Assembly: GCA_037974665.1 (NCBI GenBank)
Contig: CM075771.1
Coordinates: forward strand, 36,006,425-36,070,424
Reading direction: 5' to 3'
DNA: 64,000 nt
Origin: Ehretia macrophylla
Lineage: Eukaryota > Streptophyta > Magnoliopsida > Boraginales > Ehretiaceae
The position numbers were made by a program, and so were the translations under genes. The number at the start of each line of letters is the position of its first letter. Position 1 is the stretch's first letter. The notes beneath the pieces were generated by a model. That model did no database searches, was not told the DNA's origin, and saw only the letters and a program-made list of their open reading frames with translations. Below, in pieces: positions 47,972 to 59,498 of this stretch.

Positions 47972-48517
47972 GTCTTGCTGATGGTGTAAATCCCTTATGT
48001 GTTGACGGTTCACAAAGAGACGGCCCATTCAAAAGGCCCAATGGGCTTATCGACAGATAATCTGCTCCAACAACGCAGCATTCTCGAAAGCTGTGATATC
48101 GACACGTTGTAGAGCCTCTAATGTTCTGCGGGTTGGGTTCTTGTCATTTTCGCAGGTCACGATGAATGACTTGGGATGAAAAAATAGTGTAAAAAGAAGA
48201 AAAGTGGCCCTAAACTATTGAAACCGTTTTATTTTGGGTACCGAAAATAGGAGCAGCAGATATGGCATGCAGCCCCTATCGTAGAGCAACTAGAGAGCTT
48301 TCCAACGGTATGCTGTGAGCCACATAACTCCTTACGGATCAAAAGTTATGGGCACCGAAGTGACGGAGAGCTGGTCACAATCCCCACACCCTCGATTTAT
48401 GGGCCCAACCTCTATGCGAGGCGAAGTTGTCTTGCCCAAGATGCCGTGGGACTCGAGAATAGAAATGTGATGGTTAAAGCTTCTTGGCAAAGCTAAACGG
48501 GGGAAAAAAATGTAGAG

Positions 48518-48636
48518 AAGGTACAACCCAAGGACTTCACAGGGGGTTACCCATCCTAGTACTACTCTTGCCCTAGCACGCTTAACTTCAGAGTTCTGAT
48601 GGGATCCAGAGCATTAGCGCTGGAATGATCGCACCC
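48518..48636 (-). rRNA. 5S copy 58, degenerate
   Basis: Full length. Box A reads ctagcacg, the intermediate element ctcttgcc and box C gttaccc. The 3' end is changed (gagaaggtacaaccc). Its upstream spacer is split by E3. Confidence 0.85.
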
Positions 48637-49099
48637 ATCATGCTGGTGGTGCAACGCCCTTATGTGCTGACGATTCATAGTCCCAGCCAAGAGAGACGGC
48701 CCATTCAAAAGGCGTAATGGGCTTATCGACAGCCCATCAACTTCAACAAATCAACATTCTCGCAAGACATTATATCGACGCGTTATAGAGCCTCTAATGT
48801 TCCGTGAGTTGGGTTCTTGTCCTTTTCGCGACTCACGATGAACAACCCGGGATAAAAAAAAATAGCGCAAAAGAAGTAAAGTTGCCCAAAACTGATAAAA
48901 ACGTTCTATTTTGGGTACCGAAAATAGGGGCAGCTGAGCAGGCTTGCTACCCCCGTTGTAGAGCTCCTAGAGAGCTTTCCAACGGTATGCTGTGCGCTGC
49001 ATAACTCCTTACGGATCAAAAGTTATGGGCACCGGAGCGACAGAGACCTGGTCAATAGCCCCACACCCTTGGTTTGCAGGCCCAGCCTCTACGCGAAGC

Positions 49100-49104
49100 A
49101 AAGT
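49100..49104. repeat. Target-site duplication of E3, left copy
   Basis: AAAGT, repeated at 58607-58611. Joining the flanks with one copy gives gaagcaaagttgtcttgccc, the normal spacer text. Confidence 0.92.
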
Positions 49105-49549
49105 TGTCATGCCCCGACCCGACCCCGCAAAAGGCCAAGCCCGAACCCGACAGACGGACGGAGTCTCCTCTGTACCGCGGACGATCCAAAAACCCTAAAA
49201 TCATCATAAAACTTGCGAAAGCCATAAAACAATTAAACAAGCCGACTTTCTTTAAAACATACATTTCTTATTAACCAACTTTGCAACCCAAAAATGATAT
49301 GCATACTACACAAGTATTTATGCCACTAATCAATTCCATTAGCATGCATTACCTTACTAGTCACAAGAGTATAAGTTTACAACTTTACATTCTTTCAACT
49401 TATACAACATAAGACCGTAGAGGCCTCAAACTAGAAAATACATACAAGGCTACAAGCCTCAAAATTAAGCGACATCCAAGCAATATACATATCAAGCAAG
49501 GCTCGCACAAAATCTGGTAACCAACCACCAGCAAAGCAAAGAAGTGCTA

Positions 49550-49614
49550 TTACGGAAACACCTCCACCTGCTCCTCCTCCTCTATTACCTCGATAGGGTC
49601 TGCTTCAACTACTC
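49550..49614 (-). other. Short acidic reading frame, E3 left LTR
   Basis: Reads VVEADPIEVIEEEEQVEVFP and stops, nearly identical to E1. The right LTR equivalent (56772-56836) ends FL-stop after a Pro-to-Leu change. Confidence 0.3.
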
Positions 49615-50875
49615 CTGTAAAAATATAGTATAGAGAGGAATGAGCAAAAACTATTGCTCAGCGAGGGCAATTGGTCTCAAGGACGGAGATGAGAGGAGTA
49701 TGCAATGCAATTAGCCAAGCAATGCATACAAATATCATACATAGATATAATAAAGCCATCAATAAAGCAAGGCAAATATTTAAAGTTGTAAACACCCATT
49801 CAAAGGATACGATACTCTTTTCACGAGCAACTTTCAAACACAAATTCGATGACGACGCGCCGGCCTAACCACCTTATAACACCAGTTTGGAATACCCCGG
49901 AAATATCCATCAACCTACGACCCAAAACTCCCTGGGAGGCAACCCAAGCGAGAAGAGGGAATAGCAGCGGAGCTAGAGCAACCAACACTGGCAACCCGAG
50001 GCTACCCAGAGAGGCCCATCACTCACGCGCGAGACACTATGCAATGCAAGACTCGATACAAGGCGATAAACAAGCGATAAAGCCACACGTGGGAGAATAA
50101 CAAAGTAGGTTACTCTCGCACGCAATAGCAACAATTGATAAGCATTTCAATCCAAAACAATTCAAACAAGTATTTCAGGCAACCCTAAGCATTCTATAGA
50201 CATAAAATTAAGAAAACAAGCAAAAACACAAATCGGCCCCAACTATCAAAACTCTACCATTTCCAAACGAGCCACGAGTTCTGGAAACCGACTTCACCAA
50301 CCCTCCTAGGTCACCATAAGGCACGCCTAAAGACCCCGAAACCCTACTTAACCCTAGAAACCACGCAAAGTCCCGATTTCCCCCTTTGCTCGTTTGAACT
50401 ACAACTTTATCAACCAAACACCCAACCAACGCCATAATCACACCAAAAGTGCTTCCATGGCCTCCTGAAACAATGCCAACATGCAAAATGAGAAAATGCC
50501 AAACTCGACCCAAACGACCCCGACTTTCACCAAGGCTTAATTCCCATTTTTTCCATTACCCAACCCAAACAAACCATGCATTTAGGCATTCTAGCACACC
50601 TAGCATAATTCTACATCAACGGACAGCATAACGGAACAACTTCATCGTTCCAAGGGTTTACTATTCATAAAACACTATTCAACAACTAGTTTAAACTACA
50701 ATCTCAACATTTAACCACAGAAAATGTTAAAAAGCTATAAATACACGTTCTACAATTTCCAAGGAACATTCTAGAAGCATCAAAATGATTTAAACAACAA
50801 TCTACGGATAAAATCTAAAAATCATAAAGTTGATACACTAAACATTTAAATGCGCAAATAACATGATTCCCTCAC
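49615..50875 (-). other. Candidate GT-AG intron, E3 left LTR (1261 nt)
   Basis: The sense donor is gcctaag|gtgaggg and the acceptor atatttttacag|gagtag. Position and phase match E1. Confidence 0.4.
49641..49660 (-). other. LTR stem-loop, E3 left
   Basis: Sense TGAGCAA, loop TAGTTT, TTGCTCA; identical to E1. Confidence 0.65.
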
Positions 50876-51389
50876 CTTAGGCACTCCTAGTCGCTAGGAA
50901 AACAACGCTAGTTACCTCGGATACCACCCCGCACGAGCTCACGCAAAGATTGATCGATTGGAAGGTTGAAAGGTTTTTTTTTTCCTTGGAAGCTTACGGC
51001 CTGCTCTCTGGATTTCAGCTGCTATTTTATTTTATTTTATTTTGCTTTGTTTTAAGCTTATTTAAGTGCTAAGTCAAATGGTCAAAGGTCAAGCCTTGGT
51101 CAACTACTTAAAACTTGGTCAAAAGGCCTTATTTTGTGCATTTTAAAGCCATTTTAACTAAGGAAATATTAATTATAGCTAGCAACAATTAAAATATAAA
51201 ATTTAAGTAATCTAAATACTAGTTTCACTATTTGCTGAGGACTAGAAACCGTTCTCTAGCTATCGCTCCCTAAATGCAATGCACGTTACGACGGCAAGAA
51301 AGTAACAATTAATTCACAAAGAATTTAAGGAAATATAATTTTCAAAATAATAAACAAGGAATTTTCACATTCCGGGCTCGGGTATTACA

Positions 51390-51402
51390 CCCTCTCCCCC
51401 TT
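51390..51402 (-). other. Polypurine tract of E3
   Basis: The sense strand reads aagggggagaggg directly before TGTAATACC. The last two bases of the pol stop codon (51401-51403) overlap it. Confidence 0.82.
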
Positions 51403-52525
51403 AAAACAATTGCGCCCACGTAATTCCTACCTGGTCAACAAACAACTCCGGATACTGATCCCAAACCTGGTCCTCTCTTTCCCAAGTTGCTTCCTCAAAC
51501 CCATGATGATTCCACAGAACCTTTACTTATGGAATACTCTTTCTGCGAAGCTCTTGAACTTTCCGATCCACAATTCGAATCGGTTTCTCCTCATAAGACA
51601 ACTTATCTTCAATCTGCAAAGGCTCTGGTTCAAGTACATGTGAAGGGTCTGGATGGTACTTCTTCAACATAGACACGTGGAACACATCGTGCAGTCTCGA
51701 CAAGCTCGGAGGCAAAGCTAATCGATAAGCCAAAGGACCTACCTTTTCGGTGATCTCATACGGACCCACATACCTGGGACTAAGCTTCCCGCTCTTACCG
51801 TGCCGAATCAATCCCTTCCGAGGAGAAATCTTGAGAAATACCCAATCACCCAAATCAAACTCAAGATCCCGACGGTGCTTATCCGCATAACTCTTCTGAC
51901 GGCTCTGAGCTGTAAGCATATGCAGGCGAATAAGGTGAACATTATCTACCATCTTAATCATCTCAGGTAACACAGTTGGATCAACTATTCTCATATCTCC
52001 AACCTCTTCCCAATATAATGGGGATCTGCATTTCCGACCATACAACGCCTCGTAGGGAGCCATACCTATAGTAGATTGATAACTATTGTTGTAGGAGAAC
52101 TCCGCTAAAGGCAAAAACTTCTCCCAATTCTTCCCAAAGTCTAGCACACATGCTCGAAGCATGTCTTCCAAGATCCTGATGGTTCTCTCAGACTGGCCAT
52201 CAATTTGCGGATGATATGCAGTACTGAAGCTCAACTTAGTTCCCATGGCCTCTTGCAACTTCTGCCAAAAATGAGATCTGAATCTGGGATCTCTATCTGA
52301 CACTATACTCTGTGGCACACCATGCAATCTCATAATATTAGCAACATAAAGCTCAGCTAGCTTATCAAGGCTATCCTGTTTGTTAATGAAAATAAAATGT
52401 GTAACTTTAGTCAAGCGGTCCACAACAACCCAAACAGAATCACATCCTCTCGGAGATCTAGGAAGATTGGTCACAAGGTCCATTGTTATATGTACCCACT
52501 TCCATTGCGGAATTGACAGCGGCTA
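51401..52525 (-). pseudogene. Integrase core and chromodomain of E3 pol (broken)
   Basis: The DDE core starts with the Asp of TMDLVTNLPRSPRGCDSV near 52480, then VVVDRLTKVTHFIF, VSDRDPRFRSHFWQKLQ with the second Asp near 52300, and SERTIRILEDML with the Glu near 52190. The C-terminal region [20 protein letters not shown] follows at about 51735-51795. TAA at 51527-51529 interrupts before the chromodomain tail [19 protein letters not shown]; the frame then ends at TAA 51401-51403. TAG at 52523-52525 separates this part from RT/RNase H. The 51527 stop is not explained by a single base change from the ATG seen in E1 and E2. Confidence 0.92.
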
Positions 52526-54484
52526 TAGAAGTCCGGCTGGCCTCTGATGCTCAACTTTAACTCTCTGACAAGTCAAACATCTAGATACATACCCAGCAAT
52601 CTCCCTCTTCATATTGTTCCACCAGAAGTGTTGTTTCAAATCTCTATACATTTTTGTACTGCCCGGGTGAATCGTATACCTCGAATTATGTGCCTCGGAC
52701 AGGATCTCATTCTTCAAAGTCGGATCATCAGGAACACATACTCTATCCCTGAATCTGAAGATGCCATCTGCATGTAATTTAAACTCCGACTCTCCCCCTT
52801 TTGATTTTTCTTGGATCTTCAAGATGTGAGGATCAGTCTTCTGAGCCTCTCTGATCTGTGCTAGCAACCCTGACTGAATCTGCAAACTAGCAAATCGAAT
52901 CCCTACCTCAGTAGCTTCTGGCTTCCATGAACAAATTTCTTCCAAAGTCTCATAATCCTTGATAATTAAGCTTGCAACAGTAGCCTTTCGGTTCAAAACA
53001 TCAGCAACAACATTTGCCTTACCTGGCACGTAGTTAATAGAACAGTTGTAACCACCCAATAGCTCTAGCCATCTCCGCTGCCTCATATTCAAATCCTTCT
53101 GTGAAAACAAATACTTGAGACTCTTGTGGTCAGTAAAAATTTCAAATCTGCTACCCCACAAGTAATGACGCCACTTCTTCAAAGCAAACACAACTGCAGC
53201 TAACTCCAGGTCATGTGTAGGGTAATTGACTTCATAAGGTTTCAACTTTCTGGAAGCATAGGCAATCACCTTACTATTCTGCATTAAAACACAGCCCAAA
53301 CCTTCCTTAGATGCATCACTATAGACAACGAAGTTCTCTGTTCCCTCAGGTAAAGCTAGTATAGGAGCTGTAGTTAATCTCTTTTTCAATTCTTGGAAAC
53401 TGGATTCATACTTGGCATCCCAGTTGTAAGCAACTTTCTTCCGAATCAACTGGCTTAAAGGCCCAGAAATTTTGGAAAAGTCTTTAACAAACCTCCGGTA
53501 GTAACCTCCCAATCCAAGAAAACTCCGAATCTCTAACACCGTCTCAGGTCTTTTCCAAGATGAAACAACTTCAATCTTAGCTGGGTCTACTGAAATTCCT
53601 CGATCTGAAATGATATGGCCTAGAAAAGATATCTGATTCAACCAGAACTCATACTTGCTGAATTTAGCAAAAAGCTTGTTTTCCTGCAAAGTCTGAAGCA
53701 CAATCCTCAAGTGTTGCTCATGTTCAGCCTCATTCTTCGAATACACTAAAATGTCATCATTAAAGATCACGACAAACTGATCAAGGTAAGGTCGGAAAAC
53801 CCTCTGCATCAAGTCCATGAATGCGGCTGGAGCATTCGTCAATCCAAACGGCAACACAACAAATTCATAGTGGCCATATCTAGTCCTGAAAGCCGTCTTC
53901 GGTATATCGTCACTCCGAATCCTAAGTTGATAGTAACCTTGCCTCAAGTCAAATTTGGAGTAAACACTCGCACCCTGCAACTGGTCAAACAATTCTTCAA
54001 TCAACGGCAAGGGGTATTTGTTCTTAATCGTGACTTGATTAAGTCCCCTGTAATCAATGCATAACCGTAGCGTGCCGTCTTTCTTTCTCACAAACAACAC
54101 AGGTGTGCCCCACGGCGAAGAACTAGGTTGTATAAACCCTTTCTCAAGCAAATTCTGAAGCTGAATTTTTAACTCCTGAAGTTCAGCCGATGCCATTCTA
54201 TAAGGACTCCTAGAAATTGGCGCAGTGCCTGGCACAAGATCAATCATGAAATCAATCTCCCTATCCGGTGGTAAACCCGGTAATTCCTCGGGAAATACAC
54301 CAGGGAAGTCTCTAACAATCGGAACCTTATTCAAACTCAACTTATCGGTAAGCTGATTGATCAAATAAGCTAAGTAAGCTTCACAACCCTTATTCAACAA
54401 CTTAGAAGTCTTGATTGCTGATAAAAGAGGAATTCGGGCAGCCCTGCAATTCCCAACAATCTCTAGTACCGGTAGGTCAGGAAC
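52526..54484 (-). pseudogene. Reverse transcriptase, RNase H and integrase zinc domain of E3
   Basis: The frame is open for 625 codons from 54400 and continues upstream to TAG 54485-54487. RT fingers and palm include [20 protein letters not shown]. The catalytic box at about residues 213-216 reads [10 protein letters not shown], where relatives have FIDD; the two Asp are kept but Ile is Asn. The thumb reads [20 protein letters not shown]. RNase H has [26 protein letters not shown] and [20 protein letters not shown]. The integrase zinc region ([18 protein letters not shown]...[12 protein letters not shown]) closes the stretch. In a living copy this part would copy RNA into DNA within the Gag particle. 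Confidence 0.94.
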
Positions 54485-56017
54485 CTAAAGATAAACGACC
54501 TTTGTTCTACAATCCAACTGAGCATAGTACTTCCCCAACCAGTCCATTCCCAAAATGATTTCAAAGTCACGGAATGGCAATATAATTAAATCAGCAGGAA
54601 ATTTACGGTTCTCAATACATATATCACAAGATTTGCAAATAGACTCAGTAACAAATTTTGCACCCAAAGGCGTACTAACTTCAACTTCATGCGGCAATTT
54701 ATCAATGCAAACATTCACAGATCGTGCACATGCAGGAGTTATAAACGAATGTGTAGCTCCAGGATCAATCAAAACTTTAACTGGCTGAGTATTGAGAAGA
54801 AAGGTACCTTCCATTATAGCTGTAGTATCGGGTAGCTCCTCTGCATCCAGTGCAAAGACCCTAGCCTGAACCCTCTGTGCTGGACGTGCACCTGCAGCCC
54901 TATTCTGTACACCTTGGCCTCCAGTATGGCCCTGAACATTGTTATACTTAGGGCAATCTCTCACCCTATGATCATCGCTTCCACAGCCTGTGCACTTACC
55001 ACTCTTCCTCCAGCAATTAGCCTCAATATGCCCTGATCGATTACAATAGTTACACTGCTGATTTTGCCTTACAGTAGTGTTTCCCGCAGGTGCTAGGGCT
55101 CTGGCAGGGGTAGGAACTGTACCTCCCTGCTCGGGTCTAGTCACAGCTGGCCTACCTTGAATCTGCTGCTATGGCTGATACGGATGTTGTTGAGGAACCT
55201 GCGTAGAAGTCTGATACTGCCTCGGCTGACTCTGGCTGCTCTGGCCCAAATAATGTTTCTTACTCGGCTGACTGCTCTCAGCTAACATCTCAGCCTTCCA
55301 TTTCTCAAACTTCGAGGCAGCCTAAAATGCCTCGAGAAAAGTAGTGTAGGTCTGCCCAGTCAAATGTAGCTGTATGTCCATTCTCAGCCCACGAACAAAC
55401 CTATGAATCATCCTCCTAGCCGGCCGTACCAACTCGGGCATATACCTCGACAGGCTAACAAACCTAGCCTCGTACTGTGCAATAGTCATATTTCCCTGCT
55501 TCAGGGCCACAAACTCGTCCTTCCTCCTTTCCATAGCCATCTCGGGAATATACTTATCCCGAAACTCATTTACAAAATCATCTCATAAATGTGGAACATC
55601 CTCACAATCCCACCTCAATCTGACAGTATTCCACCACTGCTTTGCATCACCCTCAAACAAGAATGACGCATAATCTATTCTTGCCTCATTAGTGTACCTC
55701 AAAGCAGTGAAAATTTTCTCGACACGGTTAATCCATCTCTCGGCAGCCTCATCATCCGGCTCTCCGAAGAACTTTCCCGGCTCGTGCCTCAGAAATTTCT
55801 CTAACTGATTATTCTCAACTCTATACCCCTGTCCACCAGGATTAACTTGATTTCCCTGGGGATTATTCCTGTCCTGCCTCTGCTCATACAGCACCTGTGT
55901 AATCCGGTCTACTGTAGTAGTCATAGTAGCCATAAACTGCTCAGGCAACGGCTGTTGACCCTGTTCTACTGCCTCTTCATCTGATCCTATACCTTGAGTA
56001 CCACGACGTGGCGGCAT
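54485..56017 (-). pseudogene. Gag, zinc knuckles and protease of E3 (broken)
   Basis: The start is ATG 56015-56017 (MPPRRGTQGIGSDEEAVEQ), the first Met of the conserved Gag N-terminus. The Gag core (FFGEPDDEAAERWINRVEKI... and YEARFVSLSRYMPELVRPA) is at 55400-55800. Two knuckles, CNYCNRSGHIEANC and CTGCGSDDHRVRDC, lie near 54950-55055. The protease motif near 54755 reads LIDPGATHSF, Pro replacing the usual Ser/Thr, so probably inactive. Stops: TGA 55580-55582, TAG 55319-55321, TAG 55169-55171 and TAG 54485-54487, each one C-to-T step from CGA or CAG. Confidence 0.93.
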
Positions 56018-56310
56018 AGTAGCAATTCACAATAGTTGGCAACATTTAAAAGCAGTTTATAGACAGAAATATAGCACATAAGATTAGATAACACTCAAGT
56101 CAATAACAATCAAACATTCTAACACGTAATTCACATAACACAAGATTGACATGCCAAACTAATTCACTTTAAACACATAAGCACTCCAAGTTCACAAAGC
56201 CATGCTATAACATTTTCTTTTCACTTAGCAATCATACATAAACACTTTAGCATTTTATACCTTTACCCCACAGACCGAGAATCATATCCCGGCTCATGCA
56301 AGACTATCAT

Positions 56311-56322
56311 ACTCTGATACCA
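56311..56322 (-). other. Primer-binding site of E3 (tRNA-iMet)
   Basis: The sense strand reads TGGTATCAGAGT, 11 of 12 bases matching the initiator tRNA-Met complement, eight bases inside the right LTR. The leader 56018-56310 up to Gag holds no gene. Confidence 0.9.
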
Positions 56323-56836
56323 CCTAAAGATGTCACGCCCCAACCCCACCCCGCAAAAGGCCAAGCCCGGACCCGACACATGGACAGAGTCTCCTCTGTA
56401 CCGCGGACGATCCAAAAACCCTAAAATCATCATAAAACTTGCGAAAGCCATAAAACAATTAAACAAGCCGACTTTCTTTAAAACATACATTTCTTATTAA
56501 CCAACTTTGCAACCCAAAAATGATATGCATACTACACAAGTATTTATGCCACTAATCAATTCCATTAGCATGCATTACCTTACTAGTCACAAGAGTATAA
56601 GTTTACAACTTTACATTCTTTCAACTTATACAACATAAGACCGTACCTCAAACTAGAAAATACATACAAGGCTACAAGCCTCAAAATTAAGCGACATCCA
56701 AGCAATATACATATCAAGCAAGGCTCGCACAAAATCTGGTAACCAATCACCAGCAAAGCAAAGAAGTGCTATCACAGAAACACCTCCACCTGCTCCTCCT
56801 CCTCTATTACCTCGATAGGGTCTGCTTCAACTACTC

Positions 56837-58099
56837 CTGTAAAAATATAGTATAGAGAGAGGAATGAGCAAAAACTATTGCTCAGCGAGGGCAATTGGTC
56901 TCAAGGACGGAGATGAGAGGAGTATGCAATGCAATTAGCCAAGCAATGCATACAAATATCATACAGAGATATAATAAAGCCACCAATAAAGCAAGGCAAG
57001 TATTTAAAGCTGTAAACACCCATTCAAAGGATACGATACTCTTTTCACGAGCAACTTTCAAACACAAATTCAATGACGACGCTCCGGCCTAACCACCTTA
57101 TGACACCAGTTTGGAATACCCCGGAAGTATCCATCAACCTACGACCCAAAACTCCCTAGGAGGCAACCCAAGCGAGAAGAGGGAATAGCAGTGGAGCTAG
57201 AGCAACCAACACTGGCAACCCGAGGCTACCCAGAGAGGCCCATCACTCACGCGCGAGACACTATGCAATGCAAGACTCGATACAAGGCGATAAACAAGCG
57301 ATAAAGCCACACGTGGGAGAATAACAAAGTAGGTTACTCTCGCACGCAATAGCAACAATTGATAAGCATTTCAATCCAAAACAATTCAAACAAGTATTTC
57401 AGGCAACCCTAAGCATTCTATAGACATAAAATCAAGAAAACAAGCAAAAACACAAATCGGCCCCAACTATCAAAACTCTACCATTTCCAAACAAGCCACG
57501 AGTTCTGGAAACTGACTTCACCAACCCTCCTAGGTCACCATAAGGCACGTCTAAAGACCCCAAAACCCTACTTAACCCTAGAAACCACGCAAAGTCCCGA
57601 TTTCCCCCTTTGCTCGTTTGAACTACAACTATATCAACCAAACACCCAACCAACGCCATAATTGCACCAAAAGTGCTTCCATGGCCTCCCGAAACAATGC
57701 CAACACGCAAAACGAGAAAATGCCAAACTCGACCCAAACAACCCCGACTTACACCAAGTCTTAATTCCCATTTTTTCCATTACGCAACCCAAACAAACCA
57801 TGCTTTTAGGCATTCTAGCACACCTAGCACAATTCTACATCAATAGACAGCATAACGGAACAACTTCATCGTTCCAAGGGTTTACTATTCATAAAACACT
57901 ATTCAACAACTAGTTTAAACTACAATCTCAACATTTAACCGCAGAAAATGTTAAAAAGCTATAAATACACGTTCTACAATTTCCAAGGAACATTCTAGAA
58001 GCATCAAAATGATTTAAACAACAATCTACGGATAAAATCTAAAAATCATAAAGTTGATACACTAAACATTTAAATGCGCAAATAACATGATTCCCTCAC
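56837..58099 (-). other. Candidate GT-AG intron, E3 right LTR (1263 nt)
   Basis: Same donor and acceptor as in the left LTR. As this is the 5' LTR, the intron would be in the RNA leader before the primer-binding site. Confidence 0.4.
56865..56884 (-). other. LTR stem-loop, E3 right
   Basis: Sense TGAGCAA, loop TAGTTT, TTGCTCA, as in the left LTR. No stem change has accumulated between the pair. Confidence 0.65.
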
Positions 58100-58606
58100 C
58101 TTAGGCACTCCTAGTTGCTAGGAAAACAATGCTAGTCACCTCGGAAACCACCCCGCACGAGCTCACGCGAAGATTGATTGATTGGAAGGTTGAAAGGTTT
58201 TTTTTTCCTTCGAAGCTCATGGCCTGCTCTCTGGATTTCAGCTGCTATTTTTTTTATTTTGCTTTGTTTTAAGCTTATTTAAGTGCTAAGTCAAATGGTC
58301 AAAGGTCAAGCCTTGGTCAACTACTTAAAACTTGGTCAAAAGGCCTTATTTTGTGCATTTTGAAGCCATTTTAACTAAGGAAAGATTAATTATAGCTAGC
58401 AACAATTAAAATATAAAATTTAAGTCATCTAAATACTAGTTTCACTATTTGCTGAGGACTAGAAACCGTTCTCTAGCTATCGCTCCCTAAATGCAATGCA
58501 CGTTGCGACAACAAGAAAGTAACAATTAATTCACAAAGAATTTAAGGAAATATAATTTTCAAAATAATAAACAAGGAATTTTCATATTCCGGGCTCGGGT
58601 ATTACA

Positions 58607-58611
58607 AAAGT
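58607..58611. repeat. Target-site duplication of E3, right copy
   Basis: AAAGT, pairing with 49100-49104. Confidence 0.92.
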
Positions 58612-58703
58612 TGTCTTGCCCAAGATACCGTGGGACTCGAGAATAGAAATGTGAAGGATAAAGCATCTTGGCAAGGCTAAATGTGGAAAAAAAAAATGAA
58701 AAG

Positions 58704-58822
58704 GCGGTGCAGCACGAGGACTTCCCTGGGGGTCACCCATCCTAGTACAACTCTTACCCATACACACTTGACATCGGAGTTCTGATGGGATCCGGTGCTT
58801 TATTGCTGCTATGATCGCACCC
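58704..58822 (-). rRNA. 5S copy 59, degenerate
   Basis: Full length. Box A is heavily changed (catacacacttgac), the intermediate element reads ctcttacc, and box C is intact. The 5' end matches the consensus. Confidence 0.85.
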
Positions 58823-59379
58823 ATCATGCTGATGGTGCAAAGCACTTATGTGTTGGATGTTCACAATCCCAGCCAAGAGAAAAGACCCATTCAAAAGGCC
58901 CAATGGGCATATCGATAGCCCATCTGCTTCCACAACGCAGCATTCTCGCAAGACGATATATTGATGGAATGTTATAGCCTCTAATGTTCCGCGAGTTTGC
59001 TTCTCGTCCTTTTTGCAGCTCATGACGAATGACGCAGGATAAAAAAAATAGCGAAAAAGTAGATAAGTGGGCCAAAACTGACGAAAACTTGTGATTTTAG
59101 GTACCTAAAAAAGGCGCAGCTGAGCAGGCTTGCTGACCCTGTCCTAGAGCTCTCGGAGAGCTTTCCAACGGTACGCAGTACGCCATATAACTCCTTATGG
59201 ATCAAAAGTTATGGGCACTGGAGTGACGGAGACTTGGTCACAAGCCCTACACCATCGGTTTACAGGCCCAGCCTCTACGCGAAGCGAAGTTGTCTTGCCC
59301 AAGATGCCGTGGGACTCGAGAATAGAAATGTGATGGATAAAAAATCTTTGCAAGGCTAAACAAGGAAAAAAATGAAAAG

Positions 59380-59498
59380 GGGGTGCAACATGAGGACTTC
59401 TCAGGGGGTCACCCATCCTCATACTACCCTCGCCTAAGCACGCTTAACTTCGGCGTTCTGATGGCATCCGGCGCATCAGTGCTGGTGTGATCGCACCC
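59380..59498 (-). rRNA. 5S copy 60, degenerate
   Basis: Full length. Variant group cttctc + taccctc. Box A reads cctaagcacg and box C catcctcat. The upstream spacer is cut after 48 bp by the E4 LTR, just past the -28 element. Confidence 0.86.

Larger units (their letters stand above)
21118..49104 (-). repeat. Degenerate 5S rDNA tandem array, main block (copies 14-58)
   Basis: Gene-to-gene spacing is mostly 672-677 bp. Shorter units are 615-617 bp (15-16, 18-19, 22-23), 520-525 bp (26-27, 27-28, 29-30, 33-34, 49-50), 294 bp (21-22) and 236-237 bp (19-20, 23-24); 38-39 is 623 and 43-44 is 703 bp. The 525-bp units lack about 150 bp between the -28 region and gtccttttcgcggctcac. Higher-order duplications are reported in the findings. 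All genes point the same way. The spacer short frames that recur from unit to unit are repeat shadows, not genes. Confidence 0.93.
49105..51389 (-). repeat. 3' LTR of E3 (left copy, 2285 bp)
   Basis: The sense strand runs TGTAATACCCGAGCCCGG (from 51389) to GGGTCGGGGCATGACA (49105). It contains the candidate donor at 50875, conserved GC-rich core about 49860-50050, stem-loop 49641-49660, acceptor at 49615 and acidic frame 49550-49614. Confidence 0.93.
49105..58606 (-). mobile_element. E3: complete 9.5-kb Ty3/gypsy chromovirus, minus strand, inactivated
   Basis: LTRs of 2285 and 2276 bp enclose an internal domain 51390-56330 with polypurine tract on the left and tRNA-iMet primer-binding site on the right. 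Gag, zinc knuckles, protease, RT, RNase H, integrase and chromodomain lie in one minus-strand reading frame interrupted by six stops but, as far as I can see, no frameshift. It belongs to the same family as E1. The LTR pair shows a few dozen differences by eye, including a small indel near 49412, so insertion is fairly recent compared with the decay of the 5S units around it. Confidence 0.95.
56331..58606 (-). repeat. 5' LTR of E3 (right copy, 2276 bp)
   Basis: Same ends as the left copy (sense TGTAATACCCGAGC...GGGGCGTGACA). It carries the candidate donor at 58099, acceptor at 56837, stem-loop 56865-56884, acidic frame 56772-56836 and the conserved core about 57080-57290. Confidence 0.93.

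Noticed and set aside
4473-48526. Many open frames of 60-185 codons repeated through 3100-49100 and 58600-59500, for example minus-strand frames ending in FFIPGHSS-like text
   Set aside because: They recur in each 5S spacer because the spacer repeats, start and stop at different points from unit to unit, often run into the 5S gene itself, and match no protein I recognise. They are shadows of the tandem repeat.
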